Source of the DNA: Cyanobium sp. Cruz-8D1
GTDB lineage: Bacteria > Cyanobacteriota > Cyanobacteriia > PCC-6307 > Cyanobiaceae
Assembly: GCF_024345975.1 (NCBI RefSeq)
Contig: NZ_JAGQCD010000001.1
Coordinates: 186,001 to 250,000 of the forward strand
DNA length: 64,000 bases
Direction of reading: 5' to 3'
Both the position numbers and the translations under genes were made by a program. Shown here piece after piece: positions 27,972 to 36,057 of the stretch. Within the stretch, counting starts at the first letter, position 1. Each line of letters opens with the position of its first letter. The notes under the pieces are model-generated. The model was not told the origin of the DNA. It worked only from the letters and a program-made list of their open reading frames with translations, and did no database searches.

Positions 27972-29800
27972 CGGATGTGAGTCCTCCCCCGGACCGCTGG
28001 CTACTCGAGACGTTGCAGGCCCTGAGGACCACCCTGGGGCGCATCGAGGTGGAGGAGGAGGCTTGCCTGGAGGCCATTCACCCCGAGTACGGGGACAGTG
28101 CCCGCAACCTGCTGCATTTCATCGCCTTCCATCGCCATGCCCATCCGGGCTTGCCGAAGGCGTTGCGACAACGGGGGCTCTGCGCTCTCACCGATTGTGA
28201 CCCCCACCTGCTCTCCAGCCTGGAGGCGGTGATCACCGCTCTCGAAGCGCTCGAAGGTCTGGGACCGTCGGCGCAGGCGGCACCGCCGAGCGTCTTCCAG
28301 GGCCAGCCTGGTCCAGGTCAACTGCAGCACCATTGCGACCGGTTGTTCGGAGCCCTGGCCGCCGCCGGAGTTGCCGGAATCATGGTCACCCTGCCGGCGG
28401 AAGCGGCCGAGCGACCCGCCCTGATCGCCGATCTGCTGGAGGCGGGGATGACCATCGCCCGCATCAATTGCGCCCATGACGACCCCGTGGTCTGGGGCCG
28501 GATGGTGGACGGGCTCACCCAGGCCAGGCTGGCCACCGGCCGCCCCTGTGCGATCGCCATGGATCTGGCGGGCCCGAAGCTGCGCACCGGCCAGCTGGCC
28601 CTCCAGCCCGCGGTGATCCGGGTGCGCCCCCCCCGCGACCGCATGGGACGACCCAGCCAACCGGTGCGGATTCTGGCGGTGCCGCCGGGAGCCATGCCCC
28701 CGCCGCCGGACACCGAAGCCGTGCTGGTGCCGGTGCGGCTGTCGAAGGCGAAGCGCTTGAAGGCGGGCGATCGGTTGCGGGGGCGTGACGCCTCCGGCCG
28801 CCGGCGGATCCTCACCGTGGTGCGGTCTGGCCCCGATGGGGTGCTGCTGCAGGCCGACCAGACCTGCCGCTTCCGCTCCGGCCTGGTGTTCCGCCAGCGG
28901 CATCGCAAGGCCCGGCTGCGCGTCGGTCCGCTGGCGCCGGTGAGCGGCGAACGGCTGCTGCGCCCGGGCGACGCCATCCGTCTGACACCGGAGCCGGACC
29001 AGGGCGGCGGCACACTCCCCTGCACCCTGCCGGAGGTGTTCGGCGATCTGCGCCTCGGGGAACGGGTGCTCTTCGACGATGGCCGCATCGGCGGTGTGAT
29101 CCGGGGGGTGTCCGCCCAGGAGGTGGTGCTTGAGGTCACCACGGCGCAGGCCAAGGGCAGCCGGCTTCGCTCCGACAAGGGGATCAATTTCCCCGACAGT
29201 GACCTGCGCACCCCGGCGCTGACCGCCAAGGACATCGAGGACCTGGCGTTCGTGACCCAGCACGCCGACATGATCAGCTATTCCTTCGTGCACAGGGATT
29301 CCGACATCCAGACCCTGCGCCAGTGCCTGGAGGAGAGGGGCCGGGGGGATCTGGCGGTGGTGCTCAAGATCGAAACCCGTCAGGCCTTTCTCAACCTGCC
29401 CCGGCTGCTGCTCGCGGCCATGGGCCACGGGGCCCCGGTGGGGGTGATGATCGCCCGGGGCGACCTGGCGATCGAGTGCGGCTGGGAGGCCCTGGCGCCG
29501 ATTCAGGAGGAGATCCTGCGGATCTGCGCCGCGGCCCACGTCCCCTGCATCTGGGCCACCGAGGTGCTCGACACCCTGGCCCAGCACGGCCATCCCACCC
29601 GCGCCGAGATCACCGATGCGGCCATGGGGGCCCGGGCCGATGCGGTGATGCTCAACAAGGGACCCAACATCACGGCCACCGTGAAGGTGCTGGAGGCGAT
29701 CGTGGCCCGCAGCGCCAGTGACAGGAGCGACCGCAGCCACCCCTTGCTCACTTGCCTGGCGTTCCGCAGCAACTGTGTAACCGACGAGCCGCTGCCGTGA
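27968..29800 (+). CDS. Enlarged pyruvate-kinase-like protein
   Basis: A 610-residue relative of pyruvate kinase. Residues 1-120 are a helical extension. The TIM barrel then shows MTIARINCAH (161-170), MDLAGPKLRTG (198-208), KGINFPD (404-410), the catalytic Lys467 in VVLKIET, metal ligand Asp499 in ARGDL and PTRAEITDAAM (543-553). The span between the second and third motifs is about 200 residues, roughly twice normal, so the lid (B) domain is enlarged. The C-terminal allosteric domain is missing. GPK replaces GPE: Lys at this site marks K+-independent pyruvate kinases. The Ser of the K+ site is Ala. The start overlaps the RCK gene by four bases. It could be an active phosphotransferase or a repurposed one. 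Confidence 0.82.
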   Translation: MTDVSPPPDRWLLETLQALRTTLGRIEVEEEACLEAIHPEYGDSARNLLHFIAFHRHAHPGLPKALRQRGLCALTDCDPHLLSSLEAVITALEALEGLGPSAQAAPPSVFQGQPGPGQLQHHCDRLFGALAAAGVAGIMVTLPAEAAERPALIADLLEAGMTIARINCAHDDPVVWGRMVDGLTQARLATGRPCAIAMDLAGPKLRTGQLALQPAVIRVRPPRDRMGRPSQPVRILAVPPGAMPPPPDTEAVLVPVRLSKAKRLKAGDRLRGRDASGRRRILTVVRSGPDGVLLQADQTCRFRSGLVFRQRHRKARLRVGPLAPVSGERLLRPGDAIRLTPEPDQGGGTLPCTLPEVFGDLRLGERVLFDDGRIGGVIRGVSAQEVVLEVTTAQAKGSRLRSDKGINFPDSDLRTPALTAKDIEDLAFVTQHADMISYSFVHRDSDIQTLRQCLEERGRGDLAVVLKIETRQAFLNLPRLLLAAMGHGAPVGVMIARGDLAIECGWEALAPIQEEILRICAAAHVPCIWATEVLDTLAQHGHPTRAEITDAAMGARADAVMLNKGPNITATVKVLEAIVARSASDRSDRSHPLLTCLAFRSNCVTDEPLP

Positions 29801-29812
29801 TCGAAACCCAAA

Positions 29813-29833
29813 CTGATCGGCGGAGCCGATCAG
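29813..29833. terminator. Perfect hairpin between convergent genes
   Basis: CTGATCGGC, GGA loop, GCCGATCAG: a 9-bp perfect stem between the ends of the pyruvate-kinase-like gene and the convergent small gene, whose stop codon it contains. There is only a weak T run (three Ts) on the minus side; probably a bidirectional terminator. Confidence 0.6.
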
Positions 29834-30117
29834 CCCTTGGAGGCGTCAAACAGGGAATCGCGGGTGAATTTGAGATTTTTCCAGATCTTCTTGATCTTCG
29901 CGTAGGCCTGGTCCTGGCTCATCTTGCCGTTGGCCTGAAGGCCCACGATCAATCCCACCTGGTCGGCGAAGGTCTCCAGGTTCTGGTGAAACATCAGCCG
30001 CTCCGGGCTCCAGTCGCTGCCGCGATAGCTGCTATGGGCCTCCATGGGAGATTGGACCTCCCTCTCCTGCCGGTCGAGTTCGGGATTGGAGGGTCCCATG
30101 GAGGGCTGGTTCGTCAA
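29830..30117 (-). CDS. Conserved hypothetical protein
   Basis: A 95-residue soluble protein: a polar N-terminus (about 1-30), then a helical part with MFHQNLETFADQVGLIVGLQ and MSQDQAYAKIKKIWKNL. It resembles small unannotated picocyanobacterial proteins, but I cannot name a family. Convergent with the pyruvate-kinase-like gene; a short AT-richer spacer separates it from corA. Confidence 0.7.
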   Translation of the reverse strand: MTNQPSMGPSNPELDRQEREVQSPMEAHSSYRGSDWSPERLMFHQNLETFADQVGLIVGLQANGKMSQDQAYAKIKKIWKNLKFTRDSLFDASKG

Positions 30118-30220
30118 CGCGTTGTCTTAATCAGTCGATGACTGTAGCCAACCTGCCTTAAGGCCCCGTAAAGCCCGGCGGCTCCTGGCGGAGGCCATAC
30201 CCACCGCCGGTCAGCTGCGG

Positions 30221-31348
30221 TTGAATCGTGGCAACAACCGGAATCCCGTGGTGCGACTCACCCCAGGGGCGCTGAGCTCCCAGCGCCTGGAGCAGCGTCC
30301 GGCGGGCCTTCCCACCCATCTCTACGTCCATGGCGGACTCGGGCCCACCCGGGCCGACGCGGTGCTGTTCCTGGAGTCCGGACCGGTGCGGACCACAGCC
30401 CCTGCCATCGAGCAGCTGGCCAGCCTGCGCAGAGCGGGCACCCCCCTGTGGCTGCGCCTGCAGGGGCTCGGCGATCGCCGCTACATCCAGCAGCTCCTGG
30501 AGCACCTGGAGGTGCCGGCGGTGCTGCTCGCCCCCCTGCTGGAGGTGCCCCAACGGCCCCAGGTGAACGGCCTGGAAGATGTGCTGCTGGTGGTCCTGCA
30601 CCGGCTCAGTTTCGCCAAGGACCCGGCCCATCTGGTCAGCGAACAGGTGGGGCTGGTGCTGCTGCCTGGGTTGCTGATCACCATGGAGGAAGGCTGCGGC
30701 GGCGATCCCTTCCCCGATCTCACCGAGTGGCTGCTGTCCAAGTCGGGGTCCCTGGCCGACAGGGACCTGGACGACATCCTGCACTTTCTCATCGATGACC
30801 TGCTCGATGACCTGTTCCCGATGCTGGAGGCGATGTCCCAGCGGCTCGATGCGCTGGAGGAGTCCTCCCTGCGCAACCCCCGCCCCCTGATCCTGCGCCG
30901 CTCCTACGAATTCAGGAGCAATCTGCGCATCATTCGCACCTTGATCTGGCCGCTGCGCCACCAGATCCGTATGCTCCTGCGCCAACGGCAACGGCTGCTG
31001 GGCACCGAGGCCCTGGAGGGCTTCCGGGACATGGCCGAACTCGTCGACCAGTTGTTCGAGGCCTGCGGGTCGCTGCGGGGCCAGTGCGATGCCATCACCC
31101 AGTCCTATGCGGCCAGCGTCGGCAACCGGATGAACCAGGTGATGAAGACCCTCACCATCCTCACCAGCATCTTCGCGCCGCTCACGTTCATCGTTGGGAT
31201 CTATGGCATGAACTTCGAGTTCATGCCCGAGTTGAAATGGCGCCACGGTTACGCTTTCGTCATGGTGCTGATGCTCCTGATCGCCACGCTGCAGGCCTGG
31301 TGGCTCTGGCGGCGGGGCTGGTTCCAGGACTGGACAGGGCAGGGCTGA
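30221..31348 (+). CDS. corA: CorA-family magnesium/cobalt transporter
   Basis: A 375-residue homo-pentameric cation channel protein. The N-terminal cytoplasmic domain is mostly helical; two helices at the C-terminus flank the universal YGMNFEFMPEL loop, whose GMN motif is the selectivity site. The C-terminus is Trp/Arg-rich (WWLWRRGWF) and cytoplasmic. The longest frame starts at TTG 30221; GTG 30248 or 30251 are equally plausible. Mg2+ is the likely physiological substrate. Confidence 0.95.
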   Translation: MNRGNNRNPVVRLTPGALSSQRLEQRPAGLPTHLYVHGGLGPTRADAVLFLESGPVRTTAPAIEQLASLRRAGTPLWLRLQGLGDRRYIQQLLEHLEVPAVLLAPLLEVPQRPQVNGLEDVLLVVLHRLSFAKDPAHLVSEQVGLVLLPGLLITMEEGCGGDPFPDLTEWLLSKSGSLADRDLDDILHFLIDDLLDDLFPMLEAMSQRLDALEESSLRNPRPLILRRSYEFRSNLRIIRTLIWPLRHQIRMLLRQRQRLLGTEALEGFRDMAELVDQLFEACGSLRGQCDAITQSYAASVGNRMNQVMKTLTILTSIFAPLTFIVGIYGMNFEFMPELKWRHGYAFVMVLMLLIATLQAWWLWRRGWFQDWTGQG

Positions 31349-31362
31349 GCTGAGCTGGCTTC

Positions 31363-31392
31363 CACAATCTGCCCTTAACCCAACCCCTCGGC
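31363..31392 (+). promoter_or_regulatory. Weak Pho-box candidate before the phosphate-binding protein
   Basis: CTTAACCC at 31374-31381 matches the cyanobacterial Pho-box unit well. The units 11 bases to either side (CACAATCT, CCCTCGGC) match poorly, so this is only a candidate. Confidence 0.35.
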
Positions 31393-31414
31393 CTGCTGGT
31401 GCAGGATCGGCGCA

Positions 31415-32518
31415 GTGTCCCTCCTCCGCTGGTCTGGAACCATGGTCCTGAAGCTGCCTGCGACAGTCCGGTCGAGGGGCGTGATGGCCTGCAGTGGAGT
31501 GGGTGTCCTCCTCGGCGGCTGGCTGACGTCGTCGCTGGCACCGGTGCCCGCCCAGGCCCAGACGGGGACGGCTCCTGTGGTGCGCATTGAAGGCTCCAGC
31601 ACGGTGTTCCCGATCATGGAAGAGGCCGCCAAGGCCTTCCAGAAGCGCCAGGGAGATCGGCCGGTCAGCATCGCCCTGAAGGAGACGGGCAGCTCGGCCG
31701 GGATGCGCAGCTTCTGCCGCGGGGAGATTCCGATCAGCAACTCCTCCCGTCCGATCAGCTCCAAGGAGCTCAAGGCCTGCGCCGCCAAGGGGGTCACGTT
31801 CATTGAACTGCCGCTGGCCTTCGATGCCATTTCGGTGGTGGTCCATCCCAGCAACAGCTGGGCCAGCCGCATCAGCACGGCCGAGCTCTCCACCCTGTGG
31901 AACCGCAAGGCGCAAGGGCACATCAAGCGCTGGAAGCAGGTGAATGCCGCCTGGCCGGATCGGCCGATCAATCTGTGCGGTCCAGGGGCAGACTCAGGAA
32001 CGTTCGATTACTTCAACAAGGCGATCAATGGGGATTCACGAAATTCCCGCACCGATTACACCGCCAGTGAAGACGATAACGTTCTTGTACGTTGTGTTGA
32101 GAAAAACCCTCTGGCGCTGGGCTATTTCGGTTTTTCCTACTACCGCGCCCAGGCCGGCAAGCTCAAGGCGCTCGCCATCACAGGTCCGAAGGGCACCTGG
32201 CCACCGACCATCAACAACGTGCAGCAGGAGCGCTACGTGCCCCTGTCGCGTCCCTTGTTCGTCTACATCAACGACAAGGATCTGAGGGATCGGCCCGAGG
32301 TGCGTCGCTTCATCACCTTCACGGTCCAAGGGGGGTTGCGTTTCAGTGAGCGGGCCGGTGTGATCCCCCTGCCTCCGGACACCTATCGTGTTGTTGAATC
32401 CAAGCTTTATCGCCATCTGATCGGCACCTCCTTCGGGGGCGATCTGCCCATCGGGCTCTCGATCAACGAAGCGATCCGGCGCAGCTTCGAGCAGATCCGC
32501 TCGAAATCACCCCGCTGA
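31415..32518 (+). CDS. Phosphate-binding periplasmic protein (PstS/SphX type)
   Basis: A 367-residue (or 358 from ATG 31442) phosphate-binding protein. The signal peptide ends at APVPAQAQ. The phosphate-loop motifs are IEGSSTVFPIMEEA, KETGSSAGMRSFCRGE and the ADSGTFDYF stretch; FGFSYYRAQAGKLKAL is typical of the SphX/PstS subgroup. No pstC/A/B genes are adjacent, so it is a stand-alone binding protein serving a transporter encoded elsewhere. The nearby phoB-phoR and Crp regulator fit phosphate control. Confidence 0.9.
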   Translation: MSLLRWSGTMVLKLPATVRSRGVMACSGVGVLLGGWLTSSLAPVPAQAQTGTAPVVRIEGSSTVFPIMEEAAKAFQKRQGDRPVSIALKETGSSAGMRSFCRGEIPISNSSRPISSKELKACAAKGVTFIELPLAFDAISVVVHPSNSWASRISTAELSTLWNRKAQGHIKRWKQVNAAWPDRPINLCGPGADSGTFDYFNKAINGDSRNSRTDYTASEDDNVLVRCVEKNPLALGYFGFSYYRAQAGKLKALAITGPKGTWPPTINNVQQERYVPLSRPLFVYINDKDLRDRPEVRRFITFTVQGGLRFSERAGVIPLPPDTYRVVESKLYRHLIGTSFGGDLPIGLSINEAIRRSFEQIRSKSPR

Positions 32519-32536
32519 GGCCTCCGGGCCCCTCCC

Positions 32537-33508
32537 ATGGCCAGCCCGCACGATGACCACCCGTTCAGCAACGGAGCGTTCGCCGTCGATCTGATCGCTC
32601 GCTTCACCGACAAACTGGTGTCCCTACAGGGGCCGGTGCTGGCCGACAGCGACCCCGAACCCCTGCATCAGATGCGGGTGGCGTTGCGGCGGCTGCGCAC
32701 CTGCCTGCACCAGTTCGCCCCCGCCCTGCAGCTTCCCAGGGCTGTCGCCGACCCCCGACTGGCCAAGACAGTGCGGCGGCTCGGCATGGCGCGGGACCTC
32801 GACGTGCTGCGGGAACGGCTGGAGAAGGATCTGATGCCCGAGCTGCCCGAGGCGGAGCGGAAGGCCCTCAAGCCGGTGTTGAAACAGCTGCGGCGCGAGC
32901 GGGCCCTGGCCTACGAGCAGGTGGTCTCCACCCTGCAGAGCGGCGGCTATCTGAAGTTGCTCTCCCAGCTGCAGGGCTGGCTGCGGCATCCCGAGTTCAC
33001 GCCGCTGGGGGAACTGCCGCTGCCGGGGTGGACCCTGGAGTGGCAGGCCCCGATGATCGCCGGGCTCTTCCAGCATCCCGGTTGGTTCATCGTCGAGCAG
33101 GAGGGGGACATGGAACGGGTCCACGACCTTCGCAAGCGACTCAAGGCAGCCCGTTACGGCCTCGAAAATCTCGGCGCCGTCACCGGCTCGCGCTGCCGGC
33201 AGTGGGTGGTTGAACTGAGGGATCTGCAGGAGCTGTTGGGGGAGCTCAACGATCTCAATGTCCTGGAGCGGGCGATCGATGACCAGTTGCCGTCCGGACT
33301 GGCCAGGAGCCTGCCGGCTCTGGAGGCCCTGCTGGACCACAGGGCCCAGGGCTGTTGGGAGCAGTGGCGGCAGCGGGCCGAGGGTCTGATGCTCCCCGAA
33401 CGGCGCCTGAGCCTGTCGATGGCCCTCTGGCTGGAGCGGGGCTCCGACAGCCACTGCGACAGTCACCTGGATTCGGCCCTGCCGGCCCTGGCCTTACCAA
33501 GCCCTTAA
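32537..33508 (+). CDS. CHAD domain protein
   Basis: A 323-residue alpha-helical protein with the conserved histidine/arginine motifs of CHAD: PLHQMRVALRRLRTCL near 36-52 and VHDLRKRLKAARYGLENL near 195-213, both bearing the basic surface that binds polyphosphate. Its place 18 bases after the phosphate-binding protein gene and just before the phosphate regulators supports a polyphosphate role. No fused CYTH (phosphatase) domain is present. The polyphosphate link is known for the family; the exact function here is inferred. Confidence 0.88.
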   Translation: MASPHDDHPFSNGAFAVDLIARFTDKLVSLQGPVLADSDPEPLHQMRVALRRLRTCLHQFAPALQLPRAVADPRLAKTVRRLGMARDLDVLRERLEKDLMPELPEAERKALKPVLKQLRRERALAYEQVVSTLQSGGYLKLLSQLQGWLRHPEFTPLGELPLPGWTLEWQAPMIAGLFQHPGWFIVEQEGDMERVHDLRKRLKAARYGLENLGAVTGSRCRQWVVELRDLQELLGELNDLNVLERAIDDQLPSGLARSLPALEALLDHRAQGCWEQWRQRAEGLMLPERRLSLSMALWLERGSDSHCDSHLDSALPALALPSP

Positions 33509-33533
33509 CCAAAGCACTACCAGCCCTTTGCTC
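33493..33533 (+). promoter_or_regulatory. Pho-box candidate: 11-bp-periodic direct repeats
   Basis: CTTACCAA, CTTAACCA, CACTACCA and CTTTGCTC start at 33493, 33504, 33515 and 33526, each 11 bases apart with 3-base spacers. Three of them fit the cyanobacterial Pho box (8-bp units, 3-bp spacers, unit like YTTAAYYW). It overlaps the end of the CHAD gene and precedes the Crp-type regulator by about 55 bases. Confidence 0.6.
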
Positions 33534-33585
33534 GATTCCGGGGTGTTGCTGCATACAGTTCGGTGCATCCAACGCGCTTTTCCCG

Positions 33586-34218
33586 ATGGTATTCACGCCT
33601 TCCCGTGAATCCGGCAGCAAAGATGGATTCCGCGAGCTTCTCGAAGCCAATTATCAGAAACGCAGTCTGGTTCATGTCAGTGCCGGCAGCCATGTGCCGC
33701 TGCTGAAAAATAATGTCTGGCTTGTGGTTCGCGGCATGGTCAAACTCAGTGCCATCACGATTCACGGCGATGACATGCTGCTCGGGCTGGCCGGCCCCAA
33801 CGAACCCTTTGGTGATCCCCTCAACGGCGTCGAGGCCTACGCCGCCACCACCCTGGCCGACACTGACCTGCTCTGCCTGAGTTGCAGCGAGATCCGTCAG
33901 GACGGTGCCCTGGCTGTGGCCATGCTCGAGGCCCTCGGCCTGCGCCTCCACCAGAGCCAGGCCCTGCTGGCCCTGATGGGGCTCAAGCGCGTCGATGAAC
34001 GGGTTCGCGGTTTTCTCGAACTGCTGGCCAGTGAGTATGGCCAGCCCTGCGAATCGGGCCTGCGCCTCAACCTGCGCCTCACCCACCAGGAGGTGGCCAG
34101 TGCCCTGGCGACCACCCGCGTCACCGTCACCCGCGTCATCGGTGCGCTGCGTGATGAAGGCTGGTTGCAGCTGGACGGCCAGCGCCGCCTCGTGGTCAGC
34201 TATCTCCCACGTCGTTGA
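33586..34218 (+). CDS. ptrA: Crp/Fnr regulator, PtrA candidate
   Basis: From ATG 33586, 210 residues: a shortened cNMP-binding-like domain (LLKNNVWLVVRGMVKLSAIT, MLLGLAGPNEPFG) and an HTH_Crp with RLTHQEVASALATTRVTVTRVIGAL. No cyclic-nucleotide-binding motif or FNR cysteines. In marine picocyanobacteria PtrA, a Crp-type phosphate regulator, is encoded beside phoB-phoR; the same arrangement here (regulator, then phoB, phoR) supports the name. A Pho-box candidate lies just upstream. Confidence 0.78.
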   Translation: MVFTPSRESGSKDGFRELLEANYQKRSLVHVSAGSHVPLLKNNVWLVVRGMVKLSAITIHGDDMLLGLAGPNEPFGDPLNGVEAYAATTLADTDLLCLSCSEIRQDGALAVAMLEALGLRLHQSQALLALMGLKRVDERVRGFLELLASEYGQPCESGLRLNLRLTHQEVASALATTRVTVTRVIGALRDEGWLQLDGQRRLVVSYLPRR

Positions 34219-34262
34219 GTCAGTTCTGGGATCTGCCTCCCGCAGACGCCGATAATGCCGGC

Positions 34263-34955
34263 ATGCACCCCCCCCTCCTAGTCGTCGAGGACGACGACAC
34301 GATCCGTGAAACGATCCGCGACGTCCTCGTGCTGGAGGGTTTTGCCGTCACGGCCTGCGGCAATGGCCGGGAGGCCCTGCGCACCCTGCAGGAATGCCCG
34401 CCGGGGGAGGAGTTTTCCCTGGTGGTTCTTGATCTGATGCTGCCCGGTCTGGGGGGCCTGGATCTCTGCCGCCAGCTGCGGTTGGCTGGCAACCAGACCC
34501 CCATCCTCGTGGTCAGCGCCCGCGACAGCGAAACCGACCGGGTGCTGGGGCTGGAGGTGGGCGCCGACGACTACCTGATCAAGCCCTTCGGCCTGCGGGA
34601 GCTGGTGGCCCGCTGCCGGGCCCTGCTGCGCCGCAGTCGCTCGCAGGAGGTCGCGGCCAAGGTTCTGCAGCACGCCAACCTGAGCCTCTTCCCTGAGGAA
34701 TGCCGGGTCACCCGCGATGGCCTGGAGGTCAATCTCTCCCCCAAGGAATACCGGCTGTTGGAGCTGTTCATGCAGAACCCGCGCCGCGTCTGGAGCCGCG
34801 ACAAGTTGCTGGAGCGGGTCTGGGGTTACGACTACTTCGGCGACAGCAAGACCGTCGACGTTCACATCCGCTGGCTGCGCGAAAAGCTGGAGGCCAATCC
34901 TTCGGCCCCCGAGCATCTGATCACCGTCCGGGGCTTCGGCTACCGCTTCGGCTGA
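34263..34955 (+). CDS. phoB: Phosphate response regulator PhoB/SphR
   Basis: An OmpR-class response regulator, 230 residues from ATG 34263 (a TTG at 34215 would add 16 residues). Receiver domain with acidic pocket VVEDDD, phosphoacceptor Asp57 in VVLDLMLP and Lys in YLIKPFG; winged-helix DNA-binding domain with LSPKEYRLLELFMQNP, RDKLLERVWGYDYFGDSKTV and VRGFGYRFG. It is immediately followed by the kinase gene (TGA then ATG). It should bind Pho boxes under phosphate limitation. Confidence 0.93.
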   Translation: MHPPLLVVEDDDTIRETIRDVLVLEGFAVTACGNGREALRTLQECPPGEEFSLVVLDLMLPGLGGLDLCRQLRLAGNQTPILVVSARDSETDRVLGLEVGADDYLIKPFGLRELVARCRALLRRSRSQEVAAKVLQHANLSLFPEECRVTRDGLEVNLSPKEYRLLELFMQNPRRVWSRDKLLERVWGYDYFGDSKTVDVHIRWLREKLEANPSAPEHLITVRGFGYRFG

Positions 34956-36056
34956 ATGGGCCTGCTGCTGGCCGGGCTGCTCGGGCTTGCCCTCGGCTGG
35001 CTGCTGGGGCGCCGCCGCCGCCGCCCCGGTCAGGGCCTCTCCGGGCTTTCGTTGCGCCAGCTGCTGCGTTGGATCGGCGAGGCCCCCGATGGCTGGTTGA
35101 TCCTCGATGGCGCCGATCGCATCCAGTTGATCAACCTGCGGGCTGAAAAGCTGCTGGATGTCCCCGGGGCCGGTCTGGGCCGCCAGGAACCGCTCGAGAT
35201 GGTCTGCCGTTCTGCCGAGCTGCTCGAAGGGATCCGCAACGCCCGCCGGCGGGAGCGGCCCCAGCGGCTGGACTGGGAGCCGGGCGATCAGCAACTGGCG
35301 GTGGTGATTCTGCCCGGCGATGACGGCTGGGTGGCGCTGCTGCTCCAGAGCCGTCGTTCGCTCGAAGCCCAGCTGGAGCAGCAGGAGCGCTGGGTGAGTG
35401 ATGTGGCCCACGAACTCAAGACGCCCCTCACGGCCCTGCTGCTGGTGGGGGACAGCCTGGCGGCCCATGTCAACGACGCCAATGCGGTGCTGGTGGAACG
35501 GCTGCAGCGCGAGTTGCTGCGGCTGCAGCGGCTCGTCGGTGATCTGTTGGAACTCTCCCGACTGGAGAACACCCTGCCGGAGGGGGTGCGCCTGCGCAGC
35601 CGTGTCGATCTGCCCCAGCTGGTGCAGCAGGTGTGGCTGGGTCTGCGCCCCCTGGCCGAGCGCCGCTGCATTCGCCTGGAGCTGGCGGCGGAGTCCCCCC
35701 TGGGCGTGCTGGGCGATGGCTCGCGGCTGCACCGGGCGGTGCTCAACCTGCTGGACAATGCCCTGCGCTACAGCCCGGACGGTGGCACGGTGCTGGTAGA
35801 GATTGAGGCGACGGCGGGCTGGTGCCTGCTGACCATCCGCGACGAGGGCCCCGGCCTGAGTGAGGACGACCTGGAGCACATGTTCGAGCGCTTCTATCGC
35901 GGTGATCCCTCCCGGGTGCGCAGCGACCGGGGCGGCAGCGGCCTGGGCCTGGCGATCGTCCAGCAGATCGCCGTCACCCACGGCGGCCGCATCCAGGCCA
36001 CCAACCACCCCGGCGGTGGCGCCGTGCTGGAACTGTTGCTGCCGGCAGCGGCCTGA
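34956..36056 (+). CDS. phoR: Phosphate sensor histidine kinase PhoR/SphS
   Basis: A 366-residue kinase. One N-terminal membrane helix and an Arg-rich stop (LGRRRRRP), a PAS-like domain (about 35-130: GWLILDGADRIQLIN), the H-box with phosphorylated His152 in VSDVAHELKTPL, then the catalytic domain: N-box NLLDNALRYS, G1 DEGPGL, F-box MFERFYRGD, G2 GGSGLGLAIV. No periplasmic domain, like SphS. Starts directly after the phoB stop. Confidence 0.93.
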   Translation: MGLLLAGLLGLALGWLLGRRRRRPGQGLSGLSLRQLLRWIGEAPDGWLILDGADRIQLINLRAEKLLDVPGAGLGRQEPLEMVCRSAELLEGIRNARRRERPQRLDWEPGDQQLAVVILPGDDGWVALLLQSRRSLEAQLEQQERWVSDVAHELKTPLTALLLVGDSLAAHVNDANAVLVERLQRELLRLQRLVGDLLELSRLENTLPEGVRLRSRVDLPQLVQQVWLGLRPLAERRCIRLELAAESPLGVLGDGSRLHRAVLNLLDNALRYSPDGGTVLVEIEATAGWCLLTIRDEGPGLSEDDLEHMFERFYRGDPSRVRSDRGGSGLGLAIVQQIAVTHGGRIQATNHPGGGAVLELLLPAAA

Positions 36057-36057
36057 G

